Shown one piece after another: positions 11,598 through 21,095 of a stretch of 64,000 nt of DNA (its first letter is position 1; each line of letters opens with the position of its first letter). Origin of the DNA: Pleurostoma richardsiae (Eukaryota > Ascomycota > Sordariomycetes > Calosphaeriales > Pleurostomataceae); the NCBI GenBank assembly GCA_030052745.1, contig JANBVO010000003.1, forward strand, positions 1,302,001 to 1,366,000, read 5' to 3'. Below the pieces are notes generated by a model, which had not been told where the DNA came from, did not search any database, and worked only from the letters and a program-made list of their open reading frames with translations. Position numbers and translations under genes: made by a program.

Positions 11598-11825
11598 AAA
11601 CCGGGTCCCGTATATGTCAGTAGATATATAGTGATGATCGCCGCTTTACCGAAGCATGGGTCCATGCCTGCCTGCATGCAGCTTGTCCTTCCTGTGCATC
11701 GCGGGTCGTCGTCAATTCTCCGTACTTGACCGCCGGAAACGCCGTTCTCGAGAGATTAGAGCACCGTCTCGAGCGACTCCAATTTGACCGTTCATCCCCT
11801 GCAGTTCCTCAGCGACCTCAGCGCG

Positions 11826-13598
11826 ATGTCCACCGACGACGTGATCAACGAGCCTGCGAGCTCAACCGAAAAGAATGCCAGTGCCATTGATACGGAGGCG
11901 CAGGACCTGAAGAGGCCCAAGGACGCCGACGTGGCGCTTGACTTTCTCAACCATGAAGCCGCGGGAACCATGACGGAGGTCGATGAGAAGAAGCTCGTCC
12001 GGAAGATCGACTGGCGCATCGTGCCTCTGATGTGTGAGCATCTCTCCGCCCACGTGCTGTCGCCGTTGTTGGTTTCCGACCAGTTGACTAACCGTAAACC
12101 TCTCAGGGATGTGCTATAACCTCCAGTACCTCGACAAGACGTTGAGTGAGCTTCTCCTGAAACCCCCTATCGTAGCACGCATAGCTGACGAGCCCCAGTC
12201 AACTACGCCAACGTCATGGGGCTCCAGCAGGACACAAACATCAGTGGCAACCAGTTCTCGCAGCTGGCTCTGGTCTTCTACGTGACGTATCTCGCCTTTG
12301 AGCTGCCGACCGGCTACCTCATGCAGCGCCTGCCCACCGCCAAGTACCTAGGCGCGAATGTGACCCTCTGGGGCCTGATGGTGACCCTGACCTGTGCCGC
12401 GAAAAACTGGGCGGCACTCGTATCCCTCCGCGTGCTCCTGGGCTGCTTCGAGTCCGCCGTCGCACCAGCCCTCATCCTGCTCACCACTATGTGGTACAAG
12501 AAGTCCGAGCAGCCCCCCCGGATGGGCTTCTGGTACGTCGGAACCGGCACCGGCAGCATCATCGGCTCGATCGCCTCCTTCGGCTTCCAGCACTACACCG
12601 GGAAGGAGTTCACCTCGTGGCAGATCATGTTCCTCGTCTTCGGCCTGATCACCATCGCCACCGGGATCACCGTCATGCTGGTCATGCCCGACAACCCGAT
12701 GAAGTCGAGCCTGACGCACGACGAGAAGATCTGGGCCATCGAGCGGCTGCGCGAGAACAAGACCGGCATCGAGAACAAGCACTTCAAGCCGTACCAGATG
12801 CTCGAGTGCTTCCGCGACCCGCAGACCTGGCTCATCAGCATTATCACCATCGCCTCCAACGTGCCCAACGGCGCCGTGAGCAGCTTCCAGGCCACCATAA
12901 TCAAGGGCTTCGGGTACACCTCCAAGGAGACCGCCCTGCTCTCCATCCCCTCAGGCGTCGTGGCCGTCATATCCGTCCTCAGTGCCACCTGGCTGGCCGG
13001 CCGCTTCAACCAGCGCGGCCCGTTCGTCATCATGTACTGCTTGATTGGCGGCGTCCTGGGCGGATGCCTGCTCGCCTTCAGCCCGGCGGAGAACCGGGCC
13101 GCCAAGCTCGCTGGTAACTACCTCACGAACTGCGTCGGGGCGTCACTCCCCCTGATGTATTCCTACTCGGGCGCGAACTATGCTGGACACACCAAGAAAG
13201 TGACAATGAACGCTGTGCTCCTCATGTCTTTCTGTAAGCAGCAACCCCCGGAGGAAGAACACCATGGGGAGAGAAGTTGAGCTGATGACCTCTAGGCCTC
13301 GGAAACATCATTGGTCCCCTAACATTTCGGGACGAGGACAAGCCGGACTATATCCCGGCGAAGATCACCATCGTTGTCACGACCGCGTTTGCTTGTGTCA
13401 TGACGGGAGTCCTGATGATGTATTATGCGTGGGAGAACAGGCGAAGAGACAGGAACATGGAGGGTGTGGAGCACCAGGAGAATAGCGAGTTCTTCGACCT
13501 GACCGACAAAGAGAACCCGGAGTTCAGGGTGAGTTTGCTCCTTCGGAGTCCTGGCACGCAACACTTCGCTGACAAGGATTTCGCAGTACCGATGGTAG
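11826..13598 (+). CDS. MFS transporter, allantoate permease (Dal5) family
   Basis: An anion:cation symporter-type major facilitator of 508 aa, in the plasma membrane by family. There are five exons: 11826-12033, 12107-12145, 12199-13233, 13296-13528 and 13587-13598. All four introns (73, 53, 62 and 58 nt) are GT-AG and keep the frame. Joining them gives the family pattern RKIDWRIVPLMWMCYNLQYL, then NYANVMGLQQDTN, many hydrophobic helices, and the usual tail DLTDKENPEFRYRW. The last exon carries only four codons including the stop. The ATG at 11826 is the first in frame. Family members carry allantoate, ureidosuccinate, nicotinate, pantothenate or other carboxylates. The substrate cannot be read from the sequence. 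GATA motifs upstream fit nitrogen control but do not prove it. Confidence 0.93.
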
Positions 13599-13898
13599 AC
13601 CATTTCGATATGGACGGGCAACAGTGGTGATGGAGAAGATGCAGAAGTAGATTTACCGGACGGACAACATGCCCCCTGGCCTTGGGCAGCCTTATATAGA
13701 GAATGCATTTCGACGGGCATCAGTCCCATGCAGGAAACCTCATCCAGGTCCTGGCACAGATGTGAAATGACAAGGTGTTGACCGTGCCTCTCCTCAGCGA
13801 GCCCAGGCGTAGAGCAACATTCCCGGCGTTTTCGGCTCCTTTACTGACTTCTCATTTTCCTTTGGACGACGCTTAAAGTGAGTTCTTGATATGGAGGA
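13599..13898. other. Convergent 3' spacer
   Basis: This 300-bp gap separates the 3' ends of the transporter (plus) and the phosducin-like gene (minus). It holds only presumed untranslated tails. I see no other element. Confidence 0.6.
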
Positions 13899-14726
13899 TC
13901 AGTCCCAGTCGTCGTCATCATCATCATCCTCTTTTGAAGTTGTCCCGCTCCTGATGCTCTTTCCGACTTGCCTCTCCTCCTCCGCATCCTCAGCCTCTCG
14001 TCGCCTCTTCAGAACCCGCATGTCGTTGGCTGGCACCGCACCAACCTCGACCAGGATGTTGTCGAGGTCCAGCATGCTCATCCTGACCCCTCCCACCGTG
14101 ACAAGGGTAACCACCTGCTTCACGATGTCGCCGTTCTTGTACACGAGTATCGTTGGGCAGTTCTTCTCGGGGTAGTTCTCAATAGCCTGGTTCGCCCTCA
14201 TTTCGCAGAACTTGATATCTCCGTACTCCTGCGCAGCCTGCCTCCAGAGCTGGGCGAGCACTCTCGACTCGACATTCGTACCGGACGATGAGGTAAGATG
14301 AACAAACACCGGGCCGTTGTTTGACGCCTCCGTGACCTCCTTCGAATAGTCGGGCTTGGAAAGGGGGTAGACGCTGCCATGTATCGACTTCTTCTTGAGG
14401 GCGTTCAGCTCCTGCATGCGCTTCTGGCGGTACTGCTCTAGGAAGTCCTCGTCCTCTTCGTCTTCGAGCTCGTCCAGCTCGTCGAGGTCCTTGCCTTCTA
14501 ATCTATTTTCGTGTGCTAGACGGCGCGCTTCGAGAATGGCCTCCTCGATCATCGGGGTCGGACTCGGGGGCTTCTCGGGTATGACCCCGTGCTTCCGAAG
14601 GATGTCGTTCCTGCAAACGAGGTTTAGAAAGGAGAACGTGCGAAACGAGAGGATTGCTTACCATTCCGTATCGGCATTTGGATCGTCAATAGGGACCGCG
14701 ATGCGCTGCTCCGACGGCGCCGCCAT
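13899..14726 (-). CDS. Phosducin-like protein (Plp2/PhLP3 type)
   Basis: A 258-aa cytosolic co-chaperone of the phosducin family, which assists CCT-mediated folding of actin, tubulin and G-beta subunits. Exon 1 is 14726-14662, encoding MAAPSEQRIAVPIDDPNADTE. The intron is 14611-14661 (51 nt), and exon 2 is 14610-13899. The product has an N-terminal helix (TEWNDILRKHGVIPEKPPSPTP), an acidic coiled segment, and a thioredoxin-like domain containing VFVHLTSSS, NYPEKNCPTILVYKNGD and LDNILVEVGAV. The C-terminus is a run of aspartates ending in DWD, encoded by an imperfect GAT repeat. The order and length fit the Plp2/VIAF subgroup, which is essential in yeast. It shares a 663-bp promoter region with the ribosomal protein gene eS27. 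Confidence 0.92.
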
Positions 14727-15389
14727 ATTGTGCTTGTATTCTAGGGGTAATATTGCGACCTCGGGAGTGAAGTGGTAGGTATCGTGGAGGGAGCCTGAAC
14801 TGGACTACCTGCCGAATCGCTGCCTGATGGATCACCGCGCAAGGCTGGGTGGGTTTCACAAAATTGCAAGCTGATGACGCCAGTTGTCATATGCAAACCG
14901 TAGGAGGAACACTTTCGTCAAGAGGCTGGTAGCGTTGAAGACGCAGAATCAATCATTTGGAGAAGAGACATGTCAGTCAGGAACACTGCAGCGACGCAGG
15001 GAGGTAACAATGCTCCTCGACCCCACCGTGGGGTCGGCCGCTCCCAGTGTTACATAAGCAATTCGCGAGGCAGCTGCAAAGCTCGGTCACCCAATCGGAC
15101 AGCACCGTGAAAAGAAGCTCTAGAAAACCCCCACAGCGGAGTCGCGGCTGCCTCATTGGGCATTGGAAAAGTACTGGAAGTGATCACGTGTGCGACGCTC
15201 AGACCAGGACAATTTTTGACGAGCCCGCCGCACAAATCTCTTTTTGCTCCCGAAAACACTGTCTCCGCTTCTCGACTTCCTCCTCATCGACAACCAGCGC
15301 ACCCAACCGTCAACGCTGTCAAGCATCTCGATCATCTACGGATCTCTGCTCGTCGATATCATCAGAAACTTTTCCGACAATCAGTCAAG
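14727..15389. promoter_or_regulatory. Divergent promoter, phosducin-like / RPS27
   Basis: The gap between two divergent housekeeping genes contains a CCAAT at 15091-15095, two reverse CCAAT (ATTGG) at 15155-15159 and 15162-15166, and a CACGTG E-box at 15185-15190, all within 300 bp of the RPS27 start. CCAAT and CACGTG elements are frequent in fungal ribosomal protein and housekeeping promoters. Function is inferred from position. Confidence 0.45.
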
Positions 15390-16006
15390 ATGGTAAGAAG
15401 CCCCGTCTTTCTCTGCTTGCTGTTTTTCCCGGCTGCCTGGCCTGTCGATGGAAATGTTATGCCGGCTCCCCTCATCGACGAAATCCCACGAGAAAGACAC
15501 CACCTCACGAGACTCGACAACTTCAATAAAACATCGACTGGCCAATTATATGCGGAGCATGCGGCAGGAACCAGGAGGACAAAGGATCGGGCTGGGTTTC
15601 AACATTTGCTGCCATATTTGCATTGATGGATCGATTACGCCACTTGTTGCAGTTTTTGCAGGATCATGGACCTGAACGCTGACATTTCTCTCTACAGGTT
15701 CTCGCTGTCGATCTCCTGAACCCCAGCCCTGCTGCTGAGGCCAAGAAGCACAAGCTCAAGGTACGACTGCTCTCTGCAGATTAGCTGAACTCCCTGGACA
15801 TGAGTGCTGACCCAATCTGCTAGACCCTTGTGCCTGGCCCCCGCTCCTTCTTCATGGATGTCAAGTGCCCCGGCTGCTTCACCATCACCACCGTCTTCTC
15901 CCACGCCCAGACCGTCGTCATCTGCCAGGGATGCACCACCGTCCTCTGCCAGCCCACGGGTGGTAAGGCAAGATTGACCGAGGGCTGCTCTTTCCGACGG
16001 AAGTAA
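15390..16006 (+). CDS. RPS27: 40S ribosomal protein S27 (eS27)
   Basis: A small-subunit ribosomal protein with a C4 zinc ribbon, 82 aa, the usual family length. Coding exon 1 (15390-15392) is only the ATG. Exon 2 is 15698-15760 and exon 3 is 15824-16006. Intron 1 is 305 nt (GTAAGA to CAG), long for this window, and intron 2 is 63 nt (GTACGA to TAG). The product begins [20 protein letters not shown]. It has the zinc-binding CPGC and CQGC pairs and ends TEGCSFRRK. An intron immediately after the start codon is common in fungal ribosomal protein genes. Longer single-frame readings across exon 1 and the intron are not the gene. Confidence 0.95.
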
Positions 16007-17471
16007 ACAGCACGCACTGTTGCTTCCCTTCTCACGGCTGTTTCACGATGACTCGATGGGTACATTCGGATATTCGCAAGGCTTTCTCTCGACATGGGCG
16101 TTTAGACAAATAATCCTCGACCGACCTCTCTGCGGATAGAAGATGGAACATCCAAAAATCACCTCGACGAAAAAGGGGCGTTTGGGGTCCGGATATCTTG
16201 CATCAATGACATTCTCCTTTTTCTGACGCATCTCTTCCTCGGTCTTTCGTGTGTCAAGAGAGTTCGTACAGGCAGGTCATACTGCATGGGTGGATAGCCG
16301 GAAATGGGCATTTTCACGAGCTTCTAGATGGTCTGCGCAGCGGTGGCCAGCCTGCTAGTTGCGAGGACGTGGATCGCTGATTGATGATCGCTACATACCC
16401 GAGTGCAGTGGTCTGGGCTAGGGAGGACACTGTGCTTTGCGACTACAATTCAATGGATTCCACAAACAAACGTACTCTGCCTGCGTGCTATCACCGCCAC
16501 TTTCAGCAAGGTCTTCCTTTAACCCTGTCAGTGCCTATATTCTATCCGTGTTCTGGGCGGTTCCGACAGTAGTTGAGCTTTACTTATCGTCTTGGAGCGA
16601 AGGATCACGGGACTCGGGTAAGCTTCGCCGGCAGTGAGCATCACTGTAGAGATATCGCCAAGAGATCCTGCTATAACCGTGAATGGATCAAACTGCATGC
16701 GACTGTATATCTACCTATCCGTACTGGACTTGAACAGCCCCTCTTTCGGGCGTAAGTCACGCCCATCGTTTCTTAGTTCTTATCGGTCCAACCCTTCCGA
16801 AAGCATGGCTTTGACAGGAGCTCAAAGAAACAGCATAGGAAGGGCTGATATGGCGCCTTTAGTCTTCTACGTGGTGGGTGCAGAAAGCATTCTGACTGGC
16901 AGTGACTGTGGGTGGATCTTGACGAGAATGAATGATTGCTATCGGCCTCTCATCTTTTGTGACCACTTGCCTTGGCTTTTCTTCATACGAGGTCTGTAAG
17001 GTGTGCGTGAGGCCAGAGCGATATAAACTCCAGGCTTCCCACTTAAACGCGAACGCCAAAAGACGCGCCAGATTTTTTGGTCGCGGTCCCCCAACCCCAC
17101 ATTCGTCTCCCAATCACTGAGCACCTATTATCTCTGGCTCTCCCAGCCTCTTCCTCCCAACTTACCAGATACACTCACCCATTCCTCAACCCTGACCCCC
17201 CATGTGGTGACGCAACGCTTGGTGACAGCCTTCTTATACCGGGGACGTCCCCCTGATCCTGTCCACGGTTGAAAAATCTCCACTTTCCCCGACAGCAACT
17301 GCAATTCTCTCGATCCAAGCCCTCCCCAGCGCCGACGTCACCACGATCAGCTGCAGCTGAGACAAACGGACGGCTGAGAGCCTCGATTGCAGGACATCAA
17401 TTGTCACCTGCGGCTTTTCCAACATACACTACCAGGAAAATACGGCTCTGTCTCACATTTTCTCGCTCACA
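16007..17471. other. Intergenic region, RPS27 3' flank to RNR-inhibitor promoter
   Basis: About 1.46 kb without a supportable gene. The distal half is the upstream region of the RNR inhibitor. Two ACGCG motifs lie at 17047-17051 and 17063-17067, and a pyrimidine-rich leader follows from about 17110. Short frames here show no domain and no consistent codon pattern. Confidence 0.5.
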
Positions 17472-18374
17472 ATGTCCGCTCCTCGAACCAAGCGGCAGTT
17501 CGCCGGCGCAGCCAGCGACGCGTCGCAGCGGCACATCACGTCCTTCTTCAACAAGTCTCCCAGCTGCCCGAACGTCACCACCTCATCCGTCTCCTCCCCC
17601 GCTACCATCTCGTCGCCAGACCTGCCCGCCAGCGTCCAGTCTAACCTGCTGAGCGTCGGCATGCGTGTCCGCAAGTCCGTGCCCGAGGGCTACAAGACCG
17701 GCAGCGCCTACAGCGGCTTCTCCCTCTGGGCGGATGCCGCCGCCTCCTCCCACCACAACAATAACGGCGGCACGCCGCTCTCTGTGGCCCCCCGCGAGCT
17801 GCTCCCCTTCTGCGGCATCCACAAGGTCGGCGGGCTCTCGGCCCAGCCCGACTTCGACGCGGCCCCCCCGCTGCCCGTCGACGTCTTCACCAACCCGCTG
17901 CCCGCGCTGGACGACGTCCCCGGCCTGACGAGCAGCCAGGAGTCCGTCGAGAGCAACGTCCCCACCATCTGCATCCCGCCGGCCCCCCTGTCCGCCGGCC
18001 CGGGCGTCGGCGCCACCCGCAAGCGCGGCTTCTCCGAGGACGAGGACGACGCGGGCAGCGACGCGCCCTCGCTGTCGGACCGGCTGCGCGTGCGCCGGGG
18101 CGACTGGCTCGACGGCGAGGTCAGCCCGCGGAGCCTGGTGCCGGCCGGCTGGGAGAACGCGCGGGTGATGGCGGAGCCGCGGCGGCGGATGGCGGGCCAG
18201 CTGCAGAAGAGGGCGGCGGGGGGCGTGGGGCCTGGCGGGAGCGGCGCTGCGGGGGAGGGACTCGCGCTCGCGAGTCTGGGACAGGAGAACATGGCGGCGG
18301 ACGACTTCGACGAGGCCGAGTTTCTCGACTTCCGGTGGGCGGCCGGGGATGACCTCGACATGGGTGGTATGTGA
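17472..18374 (+). CDS. Ribonucleotide reductase inhibitor (Spd1/Dif1-like)
   Basis: A 300-aa, single-exon, largely disordered protein matching the fungal RNR-inhibitor family (PF08591, which includes Spd1, Dif1 and Sml1). These restrain ribonucleotide reductase or control nuclear import of its small subunit. The family signature region is at about residues 58-86 (NLLSVGMRVRKSVPEGYKTG then YSGFSLW), followed by RELLPFCGIHKVGGL. Near the N-terminus, residues 19-26 read QRHITSFF, a good match to a PCNA-interacting PIP box (QxxIxxFF). The remainder is low-complexity and acidic, ending DFRWAAGDDLDMGGM. The family assignment is from recalled motif similarity. The PIP-box role is inference. Long minus-strand frames overlapping it are GC-driven shadows. 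Confidence 0.85.
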   Translation: MSAPRTKRQFAGAASDASQRHITSFFNKSPSCPNVTTSSVSSPATISSPDLPASVQSNLLSVGMRVRKSVPEGYKTGSAYSGFSLWADAAASSHHNNNGGTPLSVAPRELLPFCGIHKVGGLSAQPDFDAAPPLPVDVFTNPLPALDDVPGLTSSQESVESNVPTICIPPAPLSAGPGVGATRKRGFSEDEDDAGSDAPSLSDRLRVRRGDWLDGEVSPRSLVPAGWENARVMAEPRRRMAGQLQKRAAGGVGPGGSGAAGEGLALASLGQENMAADDFDEAEFLDFRWAAGDDLDMGGM

Positions 18375-18802
18375 GCGGTTACAAGAGGAGAAGCATTCGC
18401 TCTCCGAGAGGGTCGCGTGCTTTGTGTGCGTGTGTGTATGGTTATGTACTTCTTTGAGAGATGGTTGGCTTTTGGGCGTTCTTGGGCCAGGGATGCTCTG
18501 GAGCACAGCAGCATATGGAGAGCATGGCGTTTAGGGCACCTCGTAAGGAGGATGGATACGTGAGCTGGAAACAGCCGCGGGGCTTAGGGATCATGGATGA
18601 ACAGCAATAGGCCATAGTTCGGATACATTTGATCCGTTATCAAGACAGTTCAGCAATGTCTATTCTTTTCCACTGAGCTGCTGCGTTCGACCGGTGAGAG
18701 CTGTCAGCCATGAGGAATGACCACTATCCAACACAGTACATGTTACCACGGACCAGTTATACTACCTTACTCACCAAAAGGCCCAGACTTCAACAGTGCC
18801 TA
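18375..18802. other. Convergent 3' spacer
   Basis: The gap between the 3' ends of the RNR inhibitor (plus) and Gemin2 (minus). It includes a short TG-rich stretch near 18425-18440. I see no gene or strong terminator-like element. Confidence 0.5.
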
Positions 18803-20474
18803 CTACAAACCCGTGAACGGGTCCCTGAACTCGAGCAGGTCCCGCTGTCCGTAGAACTCACCAGCGACCGTCAGTATCATGTTCAGCGTGGCCCGCGTGT
18901 TGATCTTCGCCCGCTGCCGCTCCTCCTCAGCCGCAGATTGTGCCGGGTCGGACGCAGCAGCAGCAGCTTCGCCGCCGTCATCTTCGGCGGCTCCCGCGCC
19001 CTCGAGGTCCGCGAGGAGCCGTGCCTTCGCCGCTGCGATGTCAGCCTCGAGGTCTGCACTGGTGGTGGGTTCGTCGGGCACTTCCCCATCTTCCATCTCC
19101 GCCTCCTCGTCCGCACTGCCAGCGGCGGTCCCTTCAGTGAGTGGTTCTGCCGTATCCCGATTCTCCTTATGATGTGGCGGGGCCCCATTCCCATTTGCCT
19201 CCTCTCCCCTTCTCTCCACGACCTGGTCGGTGCCTTCACCTTCCTCGCCAGGGTCGTCCCACTCATCCGTCCACTCCTCCTCCTCACCGTCCCCATCCTC
19301 CTCGCCATCCAGGCCGGGCACCTCATCCCTCAGCGCCTCCGCGTGCGCCAGGCTCACCAGCAGCAGCACCGCCCTCTTCCCCAGGTCCCTCACGACCCCG
19401 ACCTCGACGTGGTCCAGCTCGCCCCGGTCCGGCAGCCGCGCCAGCAGCGCCCACAGCCACCTGCTCGTGCGCTCGCGCAGCTCCGCGCCGCGCCGCAGGA
19501 ACTTGCCCCCCAGCAGGACGCGCAGCAGGCGCACCACGCCGCGCTTGTCCATGGACGCGACCTGCGCCGGCAGCGGGTCGAAGCGGCGCATGCGCCCGCT
19601 CCAGGCCGAGAAGGTGTCGCTGCGGCCCCTGCCGTCCCTGCCACTGCCGGAGGGAGAGGGCCCGAAGGGGTGCACCTCGTAGTCCTGGCTGCCGCGGGGC
19701 AGCGCGAGGAGCGCCTCAATGGGCGGCTCCTGGTGCAGGAGGGCGCGGAGGGAGGAGAACTGCGCTGCCAGGGAGGCGAAGTACGCGTCGCGGATGCGGG
19801 TTGCGTTGGCGGCATTGTCTCGTGCGTCGTCGCGGATGGCCGCGCCCTGCTCGTCGTCGTCGTCGTAGGACACATCCGCTAAGCGATCGCCGCCGCCGCC
19901 GCCCTGATCTCCGTTGAGGCTTGTGTCTGGAGCCGCGGTGTATGCTCCGTCCTCGTAGTACCCTCTCGAGTCGCCCCGACCGTCCTCGTAGATGCTCCTG
20001 TCCGTCGCAACGCCCGAGTCGTCGTAGTCTAGCTCAGTCCCGTGTGGCACCTTTGTCGCTGCCCTCGGAGCGACCAGTAAGGTCGGAATGCCGTTGGCTT
20101 CTCGACTGTCACACTCACCAGTATCAGCACTCACTGTTCCCTTCTGGAGAAGGAGAGAGACGTCGTCTTAGCACGGCGGAGGAAAAGAAGGGCCTTGGGC
20201 TGCGGGGGGAAGCTTACCGAACCGCTCTCAGGTACGCGAGCGCGTCCTGATCATCCTCAAACTCGAGGTCCTCGTCGGTATTGGCGACGCTCTCGTCCAG
20301 GCCGGGGAACGCGCAGCGCTGGCCGTACGTGGGGTCGGTCTTCTGCTCATGCTGCTGTGGTTTTCCTGTGCTCGACGCCTTGCCGCGCTGGCGCTTGCTT
20401 GCAGGTTGTGAAGGGATGTCTTCGTTTGCAGAGGCCGATATTGACTGGATAGATCTCTTCGATGCCATGATCAT
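18803..20474 (-). CDS. Gemin2/SIP1 (Brr1-like) snRNP assembly protein
   Basis: Gemin2 homologs bind Sm proteins and SMN during spliceosomal snRNP assembly. The product is 519 aa from two exons, 20474-20218 and 20105-18803. The intron is 20106-20217 (112 nt, GTAAGC to CAG). The junction creates DDQDALAYLRAVRREANGIP, matching the conserved Gemin2 entry, preceded by DPTYGQRCAFPGLDE. Further matches are the SAWSGRMRRFDPLPAQV segment and the helical block RWLWALLARLPDRGELDHVE. A long acidic, low-complexity insertion follows in the C-terminal half before the final helix (ATLNMILTVAGEFYGQRDLLE). There are two possible starts, ATG at 20474 and at 20468. I chose the first. It is larger than human Gemin2 (about 280 aa) because of the insertions. 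Confidence 0.88.
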
Positions 20475-21095
20475 GGAATCAGGGCTCTATTTTGCTGCGC
20501 AGAGGGGTTCTCTTTGCGAAGTGTAGAGTAACACACGATACCTACCTACCTAAGCACCTAGGTACCTTACCCAAGCTCAATAAATTTGACCCTAACCTGG
20601 CGCAGGGTCCGTGCGCGTATGCATGTACAAGGTACCTTAGCTACCTAGGTACCTTCTCGTTGACACAACACCAGAAACAGTCGACGATGGAGCGCGGCAC
20701 TCTGCTACGAAGACGTGACACCACATATCCGCAAAAATGCTCAAAGACTGTCAAATAGTCGTATAAACGCTTCAGCCTTGCAGCCTCTCCAAGGCTCCAC
20801 CCAGCATTAGGAGCCTGCGACCCTGGGCATATAAGTATGATCGCGACCTCCCCTGAGTCCCATTACCGTTCCTGTCCGTGAAAATGCCACCCAACTCCAG
20901 TTCGGCCAGTCCGAATAAGCCAAATCCTCATGCCAAAAACCAAGAAGAACGACATCGTTTCCCTCTCTAAGACACAAGCAGAGATATAGCAGTCATGTGT
21001 ACGCCCTTTCAAGCAGACGGGATATTATCCGAACCAGCAAGATGCCCCTAAGCCCCCACGCGCAGACTTGCATCCCGGTGAAGGCGTATAAGCAG
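20475..21095. other. Gemin2 upstream region with GGTACC/CCTAGG motifs
   Basis: This 620-bp gap lies between the Gemin2 start and the Kog1 stop; both genes read leftward. It contains a dense patch of CCTAGGTACC (20557-20566 and 20644-20653) and GGTACC (20631-20636) within CTACCTACC-like sequence. A CCCTAACC octamer near 20590 resembles a telomere repeat but is isolated. There is no gene. Confidence 0.5.
20541..20653. repeat. Clustered palindromic CCTAGGTACC motifs
   Basis: Two copies of CCTAGGTACC, each containing overlapping CCTAGG and GGTACC palindromes, plus further GGTACC and CTACC units, lie within 115 bp. The same motif family recurs in at least seven other intergenic regions of this window (for example 10451, 26057, 26291, 27725, 47033, 52960 and 62394). 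Confidence 0.6.

Larger units (their letters stand above)
10279..11825. other. Intergenic region upstream of MFS transporter
   Basis: About 1.5 kb between the divergent LRR gene and transporter starts. It contains a (CTG)12 tract at 10338-10373, two GGTACC motifs (10451 and 10476), a 7-bp inverted repeat (GCGTGCC-A-GGCACGC) near 11179, and several GATA motifs plus a TATAAA close to the transporter. No protein gene is supported; frames here are short and without similarity. Confidence 0.5.

Noticed and set aside
17583-18514. Two large minus-strand frames opposite the RNR inhibitor
   Set aside because: GC-driven shadows. The plus frame contains the conserved family motifs.
20590-20597. CCCTAACC, considered as a telomerase RNA template or an interstitial telomere repeat
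   Set aside because: A single 8-nt match in a 620-bp gap with no second repeat and no room for a fungal telomerase RNA.
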